This document shows, one piece after another, positions 1-9,142 of a stretch of 64,000 nucleotides of DNA (positions are counted from its first letter, which is position 1; every line of letters begins with the position of its first letter). The stretch covers positions 2,852,001 through 2,916,000 of the forward strand of contig CBDDCD010000002.1 of assembly GCA_965226025.1 (NCBI GenBank), in the 5' to 3' direction. Both the position numbers and the translations under genes were made by a program. Under the pieces are notes generated by a model. The model searched no databases, was not told the origin of the DNA, and saw nothing but the letters and a program-made list of their open reading frames with translations. Origin of the DNA: Moanibacter sp965226025 (GTDB lineage Bacteria > Verrucomicrobiota > Verrucomicrobiia > Opitutales > UBA2987).

Positions 1-345
1 AACCGATGGCACGGGGGCAAGATACGCAGCAAAGGCTTTGACAACCGTAACCTTAGCGTGGCCTGGTCGGTTCTGTCCCACAATCTATGGAAAATCGCGC
101 AGAGACTTGCGCAAGAACATGAGAAAGAGGCAACGCAGGCGGCATAGGGATCCAAGAATCGAGTCAGAGGCGCTTCCTTGGGAGAACTATCGACTCAAAG
201 CGAGAGGAAGGGTGCTGGAAAGGTGCATAACGGATAAAAGGTAAGCTACCGAGGACGGAAGGCATGTCGTGGTCTACATAACGTGACGAAGATTGATATC
301 GGTATCAGGCTTCCACCCAAATCCTCTCGGATTTGGGACAGCCTC
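1..345 (+). mobile_element. Right end of an IS5/IS1182-like insertion sequence (partial)
   Basis: Positions 1 to about 347 match 33388-33734 base for base by eye, so this is the right end of the same IS that is complete at 31917-33731. Positions 1-147 encode the last 48 codons of the DDE transposase (stop TAG at 145-147); the rest is the 3' non-coding end with its terminal inverted repeat. The left part lies outside the window. The IS end joins directly to a truncated gene at about 348, so the insertion (or a later recombination) destroyed that gene. The base after the end reads CTAT rather than the CTAG that flanks the complete copy. Confidence 0.85.
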
Positions 346-347
346 TA

Positions 348-1066
348 TCTATGCTGCAATTAAGAGCCATGTGGACTCGGATCGTCTGTCCGAAGCCCCA
401 ATCGAAATGGTCAGGGCAGCAGCAACCAACTACCGGGCCCAGGGGATAGATGGTCTCTACCTGGCGCAGTGGTTCGGCAACTGGCCCTACGAAGGCTCGT
501 TCTACGAGAAGCTGCGCGAAGTGTCCGACCCCGAGGTCATGGCGCCGAAGGACAAGTACTATTTTGTGCCGACGGAGACTGGCAGGGAGGGGAAACCGTC
601 TGTACAGCTTCCGGTGGCGCTGGAAGTAGGTGCGCCCGCTGTGGTGCAATTCACCGTCAGCGACGATTTAGCGCGCTGGGGGGATGTCGGCCGCGTGCAC
701 GAGGTGCTGTTGCGCGCCCGCATCATGCAGACCACCGAGCTCGACCGGCTGGGCTTTGCGCTCAACGGCGTGGAATTGCCCGAAACCTTATTGCGCAAGG
801 TCAATCGCATGTACTTGATGAGTGCGCCGCGCTATCGCGTATTCGGCTACTGGTTCGTCTTCAAGCTGGATCGAGATCACTGGCCGATAAGGGGAGAAAA
901 CCGGTTCGAGGTGACGCTGCACCAGCGGGACGAAGTAGCCCTGCCCGACATAGTTCTGCGCGATGTGGAAATGGAGATCAAGTATTTGAAGGGCAAGAAC
1001 TACCACCGCTCATTCGTCGATCCCGACCTGGGTGCTTTTGAGCACGCGGTGGTTTCCTCGCCGTAG
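348..1066 (+). pseudogene. Glycoside-hydrolase-like TIM-barrel protein, C-terminal part, cut by IS
   Basis: The open frame runs in from the IS end, so no native start exists; the gene-derived part begins at about codon 19 of the frame that opens at 293. The remaining 235 or so residues resemble the partial gene at 63186-64000: both carry a motif of the form MVRAAA-x-N-x4-G-x-DG-x-Y followed by a WP/WPY segment, then an all-beta tail with short strands and an ALNG/RLNG-type loop. In the 63-kb relative the upstream part looks like strands of a (beta/alpha)8 barrel, so this is probably the end of a glycoside-hydrolase-type barrel plus a beta-sandwich. Substrate unknown. The product is not expected to be functional without its N-terminal half. 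Confidence 0.6.
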
Positions 1067-1242
1067 CTATAGATCAGCCAGCACATCGCGGATACTCTGA
1101 TCGAGAATGGCGATGATCTCGTCGGCGTGGTCATCCGTGATGATCAACGGCGGGCCGATGGCAAGCCAGTGGTCGTCGTACCGGGTCAACATGCTAATGG
1201 CGGCCTGTGCGTCCCGAATACTCATGCCGCCCTTGGAAGGTA
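1067..1242 (-). pseudogene. Class III aminotransferase, C-terminal fragment
   Basis: No long open frame, but the minus strand reads KGGMSIRDAQAAISML and later WLAIGPPLIITDDHADEI, ending at TAG (1067-1069). The phrase G-PPL-I-T-x-D-H-x-D-E-I is the usual C-terminal signature of PLP-dependent class III aminotransferases (acetylornithine/omega-amino acid type). Only about 58 residues are left; the rest is replaced at about 1240 by the integrase-type IS. The gene's stop lies one base past the stop of the convergent truncated gene ending at 1066. Confidence 0.55.
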
Positions 1243-2295
1243 ATAATGATGGAGTCCCTCAACGACTGGGAATTCGACGACCTGACCCGGCTCGGCTGAC
1301 AGTACGGGACGCCCGTCCGGCGCATCCTGGTCTAAAGACCGGTGCGTTCGCCAAGGATGATAGTAGTCCAAGTACGACGAAAGCAGTCGCTTCAGGTGCC
1401 GAGAGTTGAGGATGATAACGTGATCTAGGAGCTCTCGGCGAAGGCTACCGATCACTCGTTCAACATAAGCGTTTTGGCAAGGCGAGCCTGTCGCCGTGAC
1501 GACCTCGTCGATACCGAGAGACTCAATCCTTCGCCGAACCTTGTCACCATAAACGCCATCGCCATCTCGTAACAGATAACGCGGAGCGGTATCGAAAGGA
1601 AACGCTTCAACGAGCTGCTGGGCCGTCCATTGGCCCGCCGGATGTTCTGTCACGTTGAATTGGATAATTCGCCGTCGATCATGTGCCAGCACGAGGAAAA
1701 CGAACAGCACCTTAAATGTAGCTGTCGGCACGATAAAGAAGTCGATAGCGACGAGCTCCCTCATGTGCATATCGAGAAATGTCCGCCAAATAGCAGAGGG
1801 CAATCCCTCCCCACGCGGTTTCTACTTCTCCACCGTTGATTTCGCGACTTCGATCCCGAGCTTGTGAAGCTCCGCGACGATCCTCGGTGAGCTCCAGGCG
1901 GGATTCGCTTGCCACATCCGCCTGATGAGATTTCGTAACTCCGGCGCGATCTTCGGCCGACCTTGTCGGCCGGCTTGACTCAGCGCTCGCCAGTACTCGC
2001 GGAATCGCCTTTTCTGCCAGAGCGTGACTGTTCGCGGCTGGACAAAGAACAGGGCTCCGCGCCACTGCGACCACAACTTCGCGAGGAGGGACCAGAGCAG
2101 TCTATCAGGCGGTGCGATGCGTGGTCTTTGGCCCTTCAATCGATACGCGGAGAGCTGATGACGGAGGGCAGCGATCTCCAGCTGCAGTGACAGCCGCGAC
2201 CGAAGCGTGGAGGTGAGCAACGAAAACAGAAAGCAGAGGACGCGAGCCATGAACATGAGGGTGCCCAATGGCAGCGGGATTTTCAATAGAATCAA
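1222..2295 (-). pseudogene. Integrase-core (rve) transposase interrupted by an amber codon
   Basis: Two minus-strand frames, 2295-1822 and 1803-1222, are in the same frame and separated only by TAG at 1822-1824, where a Tyr codon is expected (VEK-stop-KPRGEG). The N-terminal piece has the ALRHQL helix typical of this transposase group and a helix-turn-helix ending near KLGIEVAKSTV. The C-terminal piece is a DDE integrase core: Asp in VAIDFF, Asp in LLRDGDGVYG, Glu in NAYVERVIGSL. The last few codons read into the adjacent aminotransferase fragment, so the element end is near 1240. Clear terminal repeats or target duplications were not found. Relatives of the N-terminal half occur at 48125-48617. 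Confidence 0.75.
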
Positions 2296-2343
2296 CTGTC
2301 ACGGTTAATCGGGACCCACAGTGTATAGCGTCCTTTTGGCGGA

Positions 2344-2540
2344 GGCTCCCCCGGTCTCGTACCGGGGTGGCGCTGATTCGGTGCTACAGAATGGTGACAC
2401 CCACCAACCCCTCCCCCGGCCCTTCTCCCCCCAGTCGTGACAACGACTGGGGGGAGAAGGGCCGGGGGTGGGGTATTCTGATCCAGTCGGGTATGGTAGC
2501 TGAAAACCGGGCGCCACCCCGGCACGAGACCGGGGGAGCC
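2344..2540. repeat. Nested palindromic element (MITE-like)
   Basis: Outer arms 2344-2373 and 2511-2540 are inverted repeats with one mismatch in 30. Inside them a second inverted repeat (about 2408-2439 with its partner to about 2475) is C- and G-rich and nearly perfect, with a very short loop at the GTCGTGACAACGAC centre. It has no coding capacity. It lies between the decayed IS and the hairpin at 2638. The organisation, long terminal inverted repeats around a second hairpin, is what a small non-autonomous transposable element would leave. Confidence 0.6.
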
Positions 2541-2637
2541 TGCAACGTGTTATTCAGGTAAGCCCCTCGGGGCAAGTCCGTTTCAACGTCGAGTACAACA
2601 TAGGCAATTACGGTCCGAATGGCGAAGGAGTTCGATA

Positions 2638-2657
2638 CCCCGACGCTTGCGTCGGGG
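2638..2657. terminator. Perfect GC-rich hairpin
   Basis: CCCCGACGC and GCGTCGGGG are perfect 9-bp arms around TT. It is followed by AGTCTTCATT, not by a strong T run, so it is only a possible terminator. The stretch 2560-2855 around it has no other recognisable gene. Confidence 0.35.
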
Positions 2658-2855
2658 AGTCTTCATTCCTTAGATGTCCGCAAATCGATGGAGGATGGAT
2701 GGGAATGCGAATCAAGCGCGAAGATGCAGTATCGGTTCAATATGGTAAGCACCGCCGTCACCGCCGTCGAACAGGCAAGAAACACCGCTTGACCGACTGA
2801 CGAAAACGCGTTTTTATCCACTGAGCAGCGCCTGCGGGTCGATTGATGAATACAA

Positions 2856-4106
2856 ATGGGAGAAACAGTAATCGTGCATGACGCGCGAAATCATCCCCTC
2901 GAAGGAATTGACCGTGAGCACGTGAGCATCACAGATGTCACGGTTACCCTGCTCTCGTATAAACTCCCTCGCCAGCAGCAGCTCATCGTCGGCACCGGCA
3001 TCTGGTGGAAGACCGATGCAATCATCGTGGAAGTCTTCACTGATGTTGGAATTGTCGGCATCGGGGGCGCAAGCAGGTACGGCGGCGATTGCGAGCGTAT
3101 CAAGAAGTATATCGAAGAGGTCGCGAGGCCGTCCGTGCTGGGCAGAAATCCCTTCGACGTCGAGCTTTTGACATGTGGCGGCGGCGCCTACCACAAACGC
3201 TGCGCCTGGGCAGGTATCGAATCTGCCCTTTGGGACATCATCGGCAAGTTGAAGAATACGCCGGTTTACAAGCTATTGGCCACGGACCATGTGCCGAATC
3301 CGCATATCCCTGTGTACGCCAGTGGGGGTGTTCAGTACGGATGGTATGATCGACCGGAAGATCTGATCGACGAAGCGCTTCGTCACCAGGAGAGCGGCTA
3401 TACGGCCTTCAAGTTCCGCAGAGGTAGCGATTGGGCGCATGACAATGTCACCTTGAAGCAGTATATCCCCTTGATGCGCAAAATGCGCGAGGCGGTCGGG
3501 CCCGATTTCGCCCTGATACAGGAGAGCATGAACGGTTTTGGTGGGACACTGGAAGAGATCATCGAGCAGCTGTGTCCGGCGATGGAGGAACTGAAATTCC
3601 TCTGGTTTGAGCAGCCTTTGGAAGAGCGTGAGGAGGCCATCGAGAAGCATGTGAGAATCAATGAAGCGCTACCGAACGTCATGGTCTCCGGCGCCGAAAA
3701 GATGTTGAGCAGATTCGAGATGAAGGAATGGATGGACCGCGGCGCCTATGACATCGTTCAGCCCGACGCCAGTATCGTCGGCATCAACGAAACTTGGATG
3801 GCCGCTCGCATGGCGCATCTTCATGCGAAGCTTGTGTGTCCCCACAGCTGGCAGGACGGCACAACGAGAATGCAGAATGCACACGTAGCCGCGGCGATTC
3901 CCAATCTTCTCCTGTTGGAAGTCTACGAGGGCAGTGTCGATCCGCTGAGAACGGACATCTTCAAAGAGCCGTTGGTCGCGAGGGACAGTTTCCTCGACCT
4001 GAACGACAAACCGGGTTTCGGAGTGGAACTGGCGCCCGATCTGGAGAAGAAATTCCCCTACCTCCCTGGCCGCTTCACCAAGCCCAATCCGGTTTATCCA
4101 GGCTAG
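2856..4106 (+). CDS. Mandelate racemase/muconate lactonizing enzyme family protein (enolase superfamily)
   Basis: 416 aa, normal length for the superfamily, with the N-terminal capping domain (about 22-150) and the modified TIM barrel. The barrel shows the FKFRRG strand with Lys186 and Arg188, a metal-ligand region IQESMNG (Glu223, where Asp is more usual), FEQP (Glu252), SGAEK (Glu281) and CPHSWQDG with His330, the general base/acid of this group. It most likely dehydrates or epimerises a sugar acid; the exact substrate cannot be read from the sequence. The start has no clear ribosome-binding site and the family core begins at ITDV (about codon 25), so a GTG start near 2922 is possible. The TAG stop lies in the CTAG of the palindromic element 4103-4274. 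Confidence 0.8.
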   Translation: MGETVIVHDARNHPLEGIDREHVSITDVTVTLLSYKLPRQQQLIVGTGIWWKTDAIIVEVFTDVGIVGIGGASRYGGDCERIKKYIEEVARPSVLGRNPFDVELLTCGGGAYHKRCAWAGIESALWDIIGKLKNTPVYKLLATDHVPNPHIPVYASGGVQYGWYDRPEDLIDEALRHQESGYTAFKFRRGSDWAHDNVTLKQYIPLMRKMREAVGPDFALIQESMNGFGGTLEEIIEQLCPAMEELKFLWFEQPLEEREEAIEKHVRINEALPNVMVSGAEKMLSRFEMKEWMDRGAYDIVQPDASIVGINETWMAARMAHLHAKLVCPHSWQDGTTRMQNAHVAAAIPNLLLLEVYEGSVDPLRTDIFKEPLVARDSFLDLNDKPGFGVELAPDLEKKFPYLPGRFTKPNPVYPG

Positions 4107-4274
4107 TATTCTGTCGGACTTTGACGTTCGATTGCTTCGCAAGTGACCAAGTTCGTCCGACAGACTACTAGCAAAAGGAATCTGTCGGTATGGACTTGGT
4201 CTGGGTTTACACCATTTACCGTTAAATCCGAATCTCCGCGATGTTGCGTAATTCAAAGTCCGATAGCCTCCTAG
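4103..4274. repeat. 172-bp double palindrome bounded by CTAG (two units sharing a CTAG)
   Basis: Two palindromes in tandem: a 69-bp unit (4103-4171; arms of 17 bp with one mismatch, core CTGTCGGAC / GTCCGACAG) and a 107-bp unit (4168-4274; arms starting CTAGCAAAAGGAATCTGTCGG). Each is bounded by CTAG and they share the middle CTAG. The first CTAG contains the stop codon of the enolase-superfamily gene; the last one ends three bases before the ATG of the kelch gene. The whole unit recurs as its reverse complement at 38000-38171, the same length. Single units lie at 15320-15388, 20286-20323 and 24794-24893. It may act as a terminator between the two genes. Confidence 0.85.
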
Positions 4275-4277
4275 CCA

Positions 4278-5441
4278 ATGACCAATGCTTACGATTGGAG
4301 CTGTGTGAGTTCGGAGGTGGCGTGGTCGCCTCGCGACGGGGCGCAGCTCGTCTCCTTCCATGGCAAGCTCTTCCTTCTGGGTGGCTGGAACCAGTACGCG
4401 GGTGAGAGGGCCGACCTCGCCGGCGCCGGCACCGGCTCGTTCGAGTCGGAGGTGTGCTCGGAGGTGTGGTGCTCGGATGATGGCGGCAGCTGGTCCCTGG
4501 CGGCCATTGCGCCGTGGAGCGGCAGGCACATGCACGGGGCGGTCGTGCACGACGGCCACATCTGGGTCATCGGGGCAGAGAACGGGACCCCCGACGACGT
4601 GTGGAAGTCGAAGGATGGCGTGAATTGGGAGCTCGTTGCGGCGACCGTTCCCTGGCAAGAGCGCGGCAACCAGATGGTTACCGTCTTCGACGGCTCAATC
4701 TGGGTCATGGGTGGTCAGGCCGGCGCAGCCGGCCTGACCAATTTCGTGGCGGACTTGAAGGCCGGGAAACCTATTCCGCCGGCGCCTCCACCGCTGGGCG
4801 ACGTCTGGCGGACGAAGGACGGTCTGAGCTGGGAGCTGGTGACGGACAAGGCACCATGGGCGCCGAGGGGTATGATCACCGGCGCGAATGGTGGCGTGCC
4901 TGTTCTCCACGGTCGAATGTGGATCCTGGGCGGCGGATACGTTGGGACGGGCGGGACGACGCTGAGTTCACTGCGATACGACCTCGAGCAGCAGCCAAGA
5001 CTGAAGACGCGCCTCTTCCACAACGATGTCTGGTCGTCGACAGACGGTCGCGAATGGACCTGTCATATAGCGGAGGGAAAGGCTCCTTGGCCGGCACGCT
5101 CGTATCACGATACCGCGGCGTGGGATGGTAAGCTTTGGGTGTTAGGAGGGCACCGGGGGATGGCGGACCACGCAGCTGAGGTTGCGACCGACGGCAATCG
5201 CAATGATGTGTGGTATTCTGCGGACGGCGAACATTGGGAGGAGCTGCCGAACACGCCCTGGAGCCTGCGCCATGCTTGTGCTGTTCACGTCCACGACGAC
5301 GCTCTATTCCTCGCAGCGGGATGTGCGGTAACCATCTCGGCGGAGCAGGTAGAGCTGAGCAAGCACGACTTCACTCACCGCGTTGAATCTGAGTGGTGTC
5401 CGGGCGACGTGTGGCGCTTGGATCGCACCGCCGCCGGGTAG
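4278..5441 (+). CDS. Kelch-repeat beta-propeller protein
   Basis: 387 aa made of kelch-type blades. Each blade has R-x-H-x-x-x or RG-x-x-x followed by W(V/I)(L/I/M)GG and DVW-x-S-x-DG-x-x-W: about residues 75-120, 125-190, 195-265 and 270-335. No signal peptide, membrane segment or catalytic domain is visible. Such propellers bind carbohydrate or protein partners; some are lyases or mutarotases (the sialate mutarotase group), but no signature for that was recognised. There is no Shine-Dalgarno, and the ATG lies three bases after the palindromic element, so the 5' end may have been set by that insertion. A 130-bp piece of a near-identical gene is found at 28979-29108. Confidence 0.7.
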   Translation: MTNAYDWSCVSSEVAWSPRDGAQLVSFHGKLFLLGGWNQYAGERADLAGAGTGSFESEVCSEVWCSDDGGSWSLAAIAPWSGRHMHGAVVHDGHIWVIGAENGTPDDVWKSKDGVNWELVAATVPWQERGNQMVTVFDGSIWVMGGQAGAAGLTNFVADLKAGKPIPPAPPPLGDVWRTKDGLSWELVTDKAPWAPRGMITGANGGVPVLHGRMWILGGGYVGTGGTTLSSLRYDLEQQPRLKTRLFHNDVWSSTDGREWTCHIAEGKAPWPARSYHDTAAWDGKLWVLGGHRGMADHAAEVATDGNRNDVWYSADGEHWEELPNTPWSLRHACAVHVHDDALFLAAGCAVTISAEQVELSKHDFTHRVESEWCPGDVWRLDRTAAG

Positions 5442-5517
5442 CTGCTGTGATGAGAGGAGACTTATAGATTTCCCAGATTAAGCCCAAGACCGTTGAATCC
5501 TGCCACTGTATTCTCCT

Positions 5518-6195
5518 CTAAGTAGGCAACGCGGTACGGATGCACTCAGCCACCGCCTCGGCGAGCACCTCGGCACCGGATTCGGTAAAATGCACGTTCT
5601 GTGGCGGTTGAAGATCCGACAGTCTTGGCTTGGCCAGGGCAAATAGATCATTAATCGCTATTGGCTGCCGGGCCATTGTCTCGGCAGCGGCGGCGTTGTA
5701 CGCGGTCACATCGTCTGGATCACGAAACCGCGTGCCTCGCTGGATGGGAGTCGTCGTTGCCCAGATGAGTTTTGCTCCGGTCTGTAACAACCGTTTGACA
5801 ATGTGTTCGAGGTTTGTACGGTATCTTTCCAATGGGACCTGCCGGTCTCCGACGCCAATTTCCGCCGCATTCGCATCAGCGTCCATCCAGGTCAGATCGT
5901 GAATTCCTGCGTTGCAATGGATCACCTTCCATGCAACCCCACCAAGATAGGTTTCGATGTTGTCCAAAATTTGCCGGGTCGAACGACAGTTGTCCGGCGC
6001 CCGGCAGACATTCGCAACACCGGCGAGGCGTGAGCGTACGCCGACCGTGTACGACATCGATATCGAATCCCCAATCAGAAGCACGTCGGCAAGCTTTTCA
6101 TCCCGATGAACGAAGGCATGATCGGGCCGAGAATGATAGCCGTCCGGGACCGCCGCAAACCATGCATGTTCACTCGAATAGCAATCATCATTCAT
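5518..6195 (-). CDS. SGNH/GDSL-family hydrolase
   Basis: 225 aa. Block I is LLIGDSISM (nucleophile Ser at about 44), block III is HCNAGIHDL (about 92-100, oxyanion Asn), and block V is QNVHFTESG, which has the catalytic His but Asn-Val-His instead of the usual Asp-x-x-His. Gly of block II is probably in the VCRAPDN/STRQIL segment. Members are esterases or lipases acting on acyl groups, including acetyl groups on polysaccharides, which would suit this neighbourhood. It is convergent with the kelch gene. No signal peptide is visible. Substrate unknown. Confidence 0.75.
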   Translation of the reverse strand: MNDDCYSSEHAWFAAVPDGYHSRPDHAFVHRDEKLADVLLIGDSISMSYTVGVRSRLAGVANVCRAPDNCRSTRQILDNIETYLGGVAWKVIHCNAGIHDLTWMDADANAAEIGVGDRQVPLERYRTNLEHIVKRLLQTGAKLIWATTTPIQRGTRFRDPDDVTAYNAAAAETMARQPIAINDLFALAKPRLSDLQPPQNVHFTESGAEVLAEAVAECIRTALPT

Positions 6196-6251
6196 GCTTA
6201 TATTTCTCTCCTTTGGAATACGCCATCAGCACGCTGGCAGGGCAGTAATAA

Positions 6252-6785
6252 GTGATCGCACAGAACACATCAAGTGCTGAGGAGACGAGATTGATAAAGT
6301 ACCCGTCAAAATTACCCCAGCGAACCTACCCGACCACACTCAAAGAACAGCTTGTGGAGCTTGAGACGGACGAGTTGGTGGTCCGCTACGCCGAGTCGCG
6401 CCAACAGCTGTCATCGGACCGTTACCGCCCGGTCTACCACTACGTCCCCCCGGAAGGCCCCACCAACGATCCGAACGGGTTCTGCACCTGGCAGGGACGT
6501 TACCATCTGTGTTATCAGCAGTACCCTCCCGAGGACAGGCGGCAGCACTGGGGCCACGCCGTCAGCGAGGACCTCGTCTACTGGAAGGATCTACCCACCG
6601 CCATCTTTCCCGGCATCGAAGAAAAGTGCTACAGCGGCGCCGCCCTCACCGAAGACGACCGCGTCCTCGCCTGCTACCATGGCACCGATGCCCTTGGGGC
6701 AAGACCGTCCTCAACACCAGCACCGCTTGATCCCACTGGATCGATGCGCCTGAATCGACCATACGGGTCTGCAAAACCGCGATGA
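6252..6785 (+). pseudogene. GH32 enzyme, N-terminal fragment
   Basis: Residues from YPSKLPQRTYPTTL to GAALTEDDRVLACY match the first 140 residues of the GH32 protein at 9143-10735 almost exactly at DNA level, including the nucleophile motif PTNDPNG. After about 6690 the frame continues 30 residues into unrelated sequence and stops, so the barrel, the second and third catalytic motifs and the beta-sandwich are missing. This is a truncated duplicate rather than a separate enzyme. The N-terminal 17 residues differ from the intact copy, so the parent may have been a paralogue. Confidence 0.8.
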
Positions 6786-6965
6786 AAGACCAGCCCCAAC
6801 CCTGCATCCACCCTCGCCATGCCCGGCAAGCCACAGTATACCCATCCCGCCATTCACAAAAGCCTCAAGTTCCATTCGACACCAAGCCGCAAGCGATCTT
6901 GACTATCTATACCGGGCCCTCCTGTCAGGGCCTGCTGTAGTACGCATACCTGGAGGAGCTGACCA

Positions 6966-8906
6966 TTGAATCCCATCGTTGCTGACATCCCACTCGACGA
7001 GCTGCCCTCCTGGGCCGTGTGGGAGCGCCGTATGCTCGACTCCATCGACCAGTCGGTGCAGCCATACCTCGATCACTTCACCCGTGAAAACGGGGAGTAT
7101 ATCTGGAAAGATGAGTGGGGCGGCGGCTCTCCCGATGATTTCTTCGAGCCGTTCTTCAACTGGCCCCTCACCTATCTCATGGGAGGCGGCGAGCATCTGA
7201 TGTCCCTGGCGGATCGTCAATTCGAGGCGGTCACCGGGCAGCTCATGCGGCTCGGCACCTACCACAAGGAGTACGGCTTCCACGAGGACCAGATGCACCA
7301 GTCAGAGGCGGACGTGTTCTTCTACCACCTCTGTCTCGCCGACCCGAAGGCGGCAGAGAAACTGGAGCGGGCCCGTCGTTTTGCCGGCTTTTTCCTCAAC
7401 GAAGATCCCGAGGCGATCAACTACGACCCCGAGCACAAGATCGTGTTCTCGGGAGTCACCGGCAGCAAGGGGGCAATTGTCGGCGCCGGCGCCTGGGGTG
7501 GTGGATCATACAATCCGCTGGGCACGACGATGGAGCCGTATGGCCTGCCGTTTTTTGATCTGCCCGGCATCACGTCGGTGAAAGACCTGGCAGACCCGGC
7601 CAATGCCGAGGCCATGAGCAAAGCGATGCACGAGCGCTACCGCGCCGGCGACGCCCCGGCAAACCTGGCCATCACCTCGATGGTGACCAACGCCTTCATG
7701 ATGACGGGTGAAGAGAAATACCGCGACTGGGTAATCGAGTACACGACTGCGTGGCTCGAGCGCGGCCGCGAGAATGGCGGCCTGCTGCCGGACCAGATTG
7801 GCCCTTCGGGCAAGGTGGGCGAATACGTCGACGGCAAGTGGTACGGCGGTCGCTACGGATGGACTTTCCCCCACGGCTTCCTGACCATGCACTTCGCCAC
7901 CATCGACGCCGGCGCCAACGCTTATCTGCTGACCCGCGATGACAGCTTCCTCGAGCTGCCCAGGGAGCAGATGGACCGCATTCTCGAATTCGGCGAAATG
8001 CGCGACCCGCGCGAGCAACACATGAGCGTCGGCGCTAACTGGCGCAGCCAGCTCGACGAGATCCCCGAGGGGGAAAAGACCTTCCTCGTGCCCTACCGTT
8101 ACGGCGACGCCGGCTGGTTCGACTGGCAGCCGATGACGGCCCTTTACCCGGTCTATCTGTGGCATCTCTCCATGTCGGATAGCGACCGCCAGCGGATCGA
8201 GAAACTGCGAGACGCCGAGTACAACGACTGGAACACCGTCTTTCCCTTTCGCGACAAACACGATTCGGCCCACGAACAACCCTGGTTCCAGTTCCTCACC
8301 GGGAAAAACCCGGACTATCCGGAGCGCATCCTGCACGCCAGCCATCAGCAGCTCAGTCGTCGGTCTGCGCAGCTGCGGACCGACGAGTACGTGGGCGCGG
8401 ACACCCCGTTTCACATCCATCACTGGCAGTGGGGCAATCCGGTCTCCACGGAGGCACTCATTCAGTTGACCCTCGGCTCACCGCAGCCGATCTACAATGG
8501 CGGGCTGTTGCACGCGCGACTGCGCTACTACGATGCCGGACGCCGGCGCCAGGGCCTGCCGCAGGATGTGGGCGCTCTGGTGACGGAGCTCAGCGCTGAC
8601 CGCACCGTTGTCCGCCTCGTCAATTTGAGCCCCGTCGAAAACCGCAAGCTCATCATCCAGGCCGGTGCCTTCGGCGAGCACAGCTTCGGGCGGGCCACCT
8701 TTCATAGCCGCACGAGTGAATGGCCGGGCGAGCTCGGAGGCTACGCCGGGACCTACGCGGCACCGGCCGTGACAACTGAAGAGCGCACTGTTGATGTCAG
8801 CGGGAGTCACCTCGAGGTGGAGCTGCCGGCAGGTCAGGAGATCACCCTCGACCTGGAGACTAATCGCTATGTCAACGAGCCCTCGTATCACAACGATCCG
8901 TTCTAG
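6966..8906 (+). CDS. 646-aa protein of unknown function, probable alpha/alpha-barrel glycan-active protein
   Basis: Starts at TTG; GGAGGAG ends 7 bases upstream and the alignment with the second copy at 60034-61971 (MTKITADLP against MNPIVADIP) supports this start. Both copies are close to 646 aa and similar end to end. Many aromatic, Asp- and Gly-rich helical segments (WAVWERRMLDSI, NWPLTYLMGGGEHL, SLADRQFEAVTGQL, WTFPHGFLTMHFATIDAGANAYLLT) suggest an (alpha/alpha) toroid, and the last 130 residues look like a beta domain. No signal peptide. I do not recognise a named family. It sits between a GH32 fragment and an intact GH32 gene, so a role in the same glycan pathway is likely. Confidence 0.6.
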   Translation: MNPIVADIPLDELPSWAVWERRMLDSIDQSVQPYLDHFTRENGEYIWKDEWGGGSPDDFFEPFFNWPLTYLMGGGEHLMSLADRQFEAVTGQLMRLGTYHKEYGFHEDQMHQSEADVFFYHLCLADPKAAEKLERARRFAGFFLNEDPEAINYDPEHKIVFSGVTGSKGAIVGAGAWGGGSYNPLGTTMEPYGLPFFDLPGITSVKDLADPANAEAMSKAMHERYRAGDAPANLAITSMVTNAFMMTGEEKYRDWVIEYTTAWLERGRENGGLLPDQIGPSGKVGEYVDGKWYGGRYGWTFPHGFLTMHFATIDAGANAYLLTRDDSFLELPREQMDRILEFGEMRDPREQHMSVGANWRSQLDEIPEGEKTFLVPYRYGDAGWFDWQPMTALYPVYLWHLSMSDSDRQRIEKLRDAEYNDWNTVFPFRDKHDSAHEQPWFQFLTGKNPDYPERILHASHQQLSRRSAQLRTDEYVGADTPFHIHHWQWGNPVSTEALIQLTLGSPQPIYNGGLLHARLRYYDAGRRRQGLPQDVGALVTELSADRTVVRLVNLSPVENRKLIIQAGAFGEHSFGRATFHSRTSEWPGELGGYAGTYAAPAVTTEERTVDVSGSHLEVELPAGQEITLDLETNRYVNEPSYHNDPF

Positions 8907-9142
8907 CCTTTTGACCCGTCTTGAAAGCTGGAGATCGATCATGACAATACCTCAGACGTCAGTGACCGCTGAATCGCCCCTTCGCATATCTCTTCTTCGA
9001 ACGGCGGGATGATACACAAGGACTTGCTGGTCATCAAGACACAGTATTGTTAGGTCCGAGGGATTCCTCTGTTGCATCGCCTCCTGCAGTCGTGTTACCC
9101 TTGGCCCTCACCCAGGCCCGATAGAGGAGAGGAGTGACTACG

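Noticed and set aside
469..1041. Overlapping plus-strand open frame of 190 codons
   Set aside because: Arg/Ala/Gly-rich out-of-frame translation of the truncated glycoside-hydrolase-like gene.
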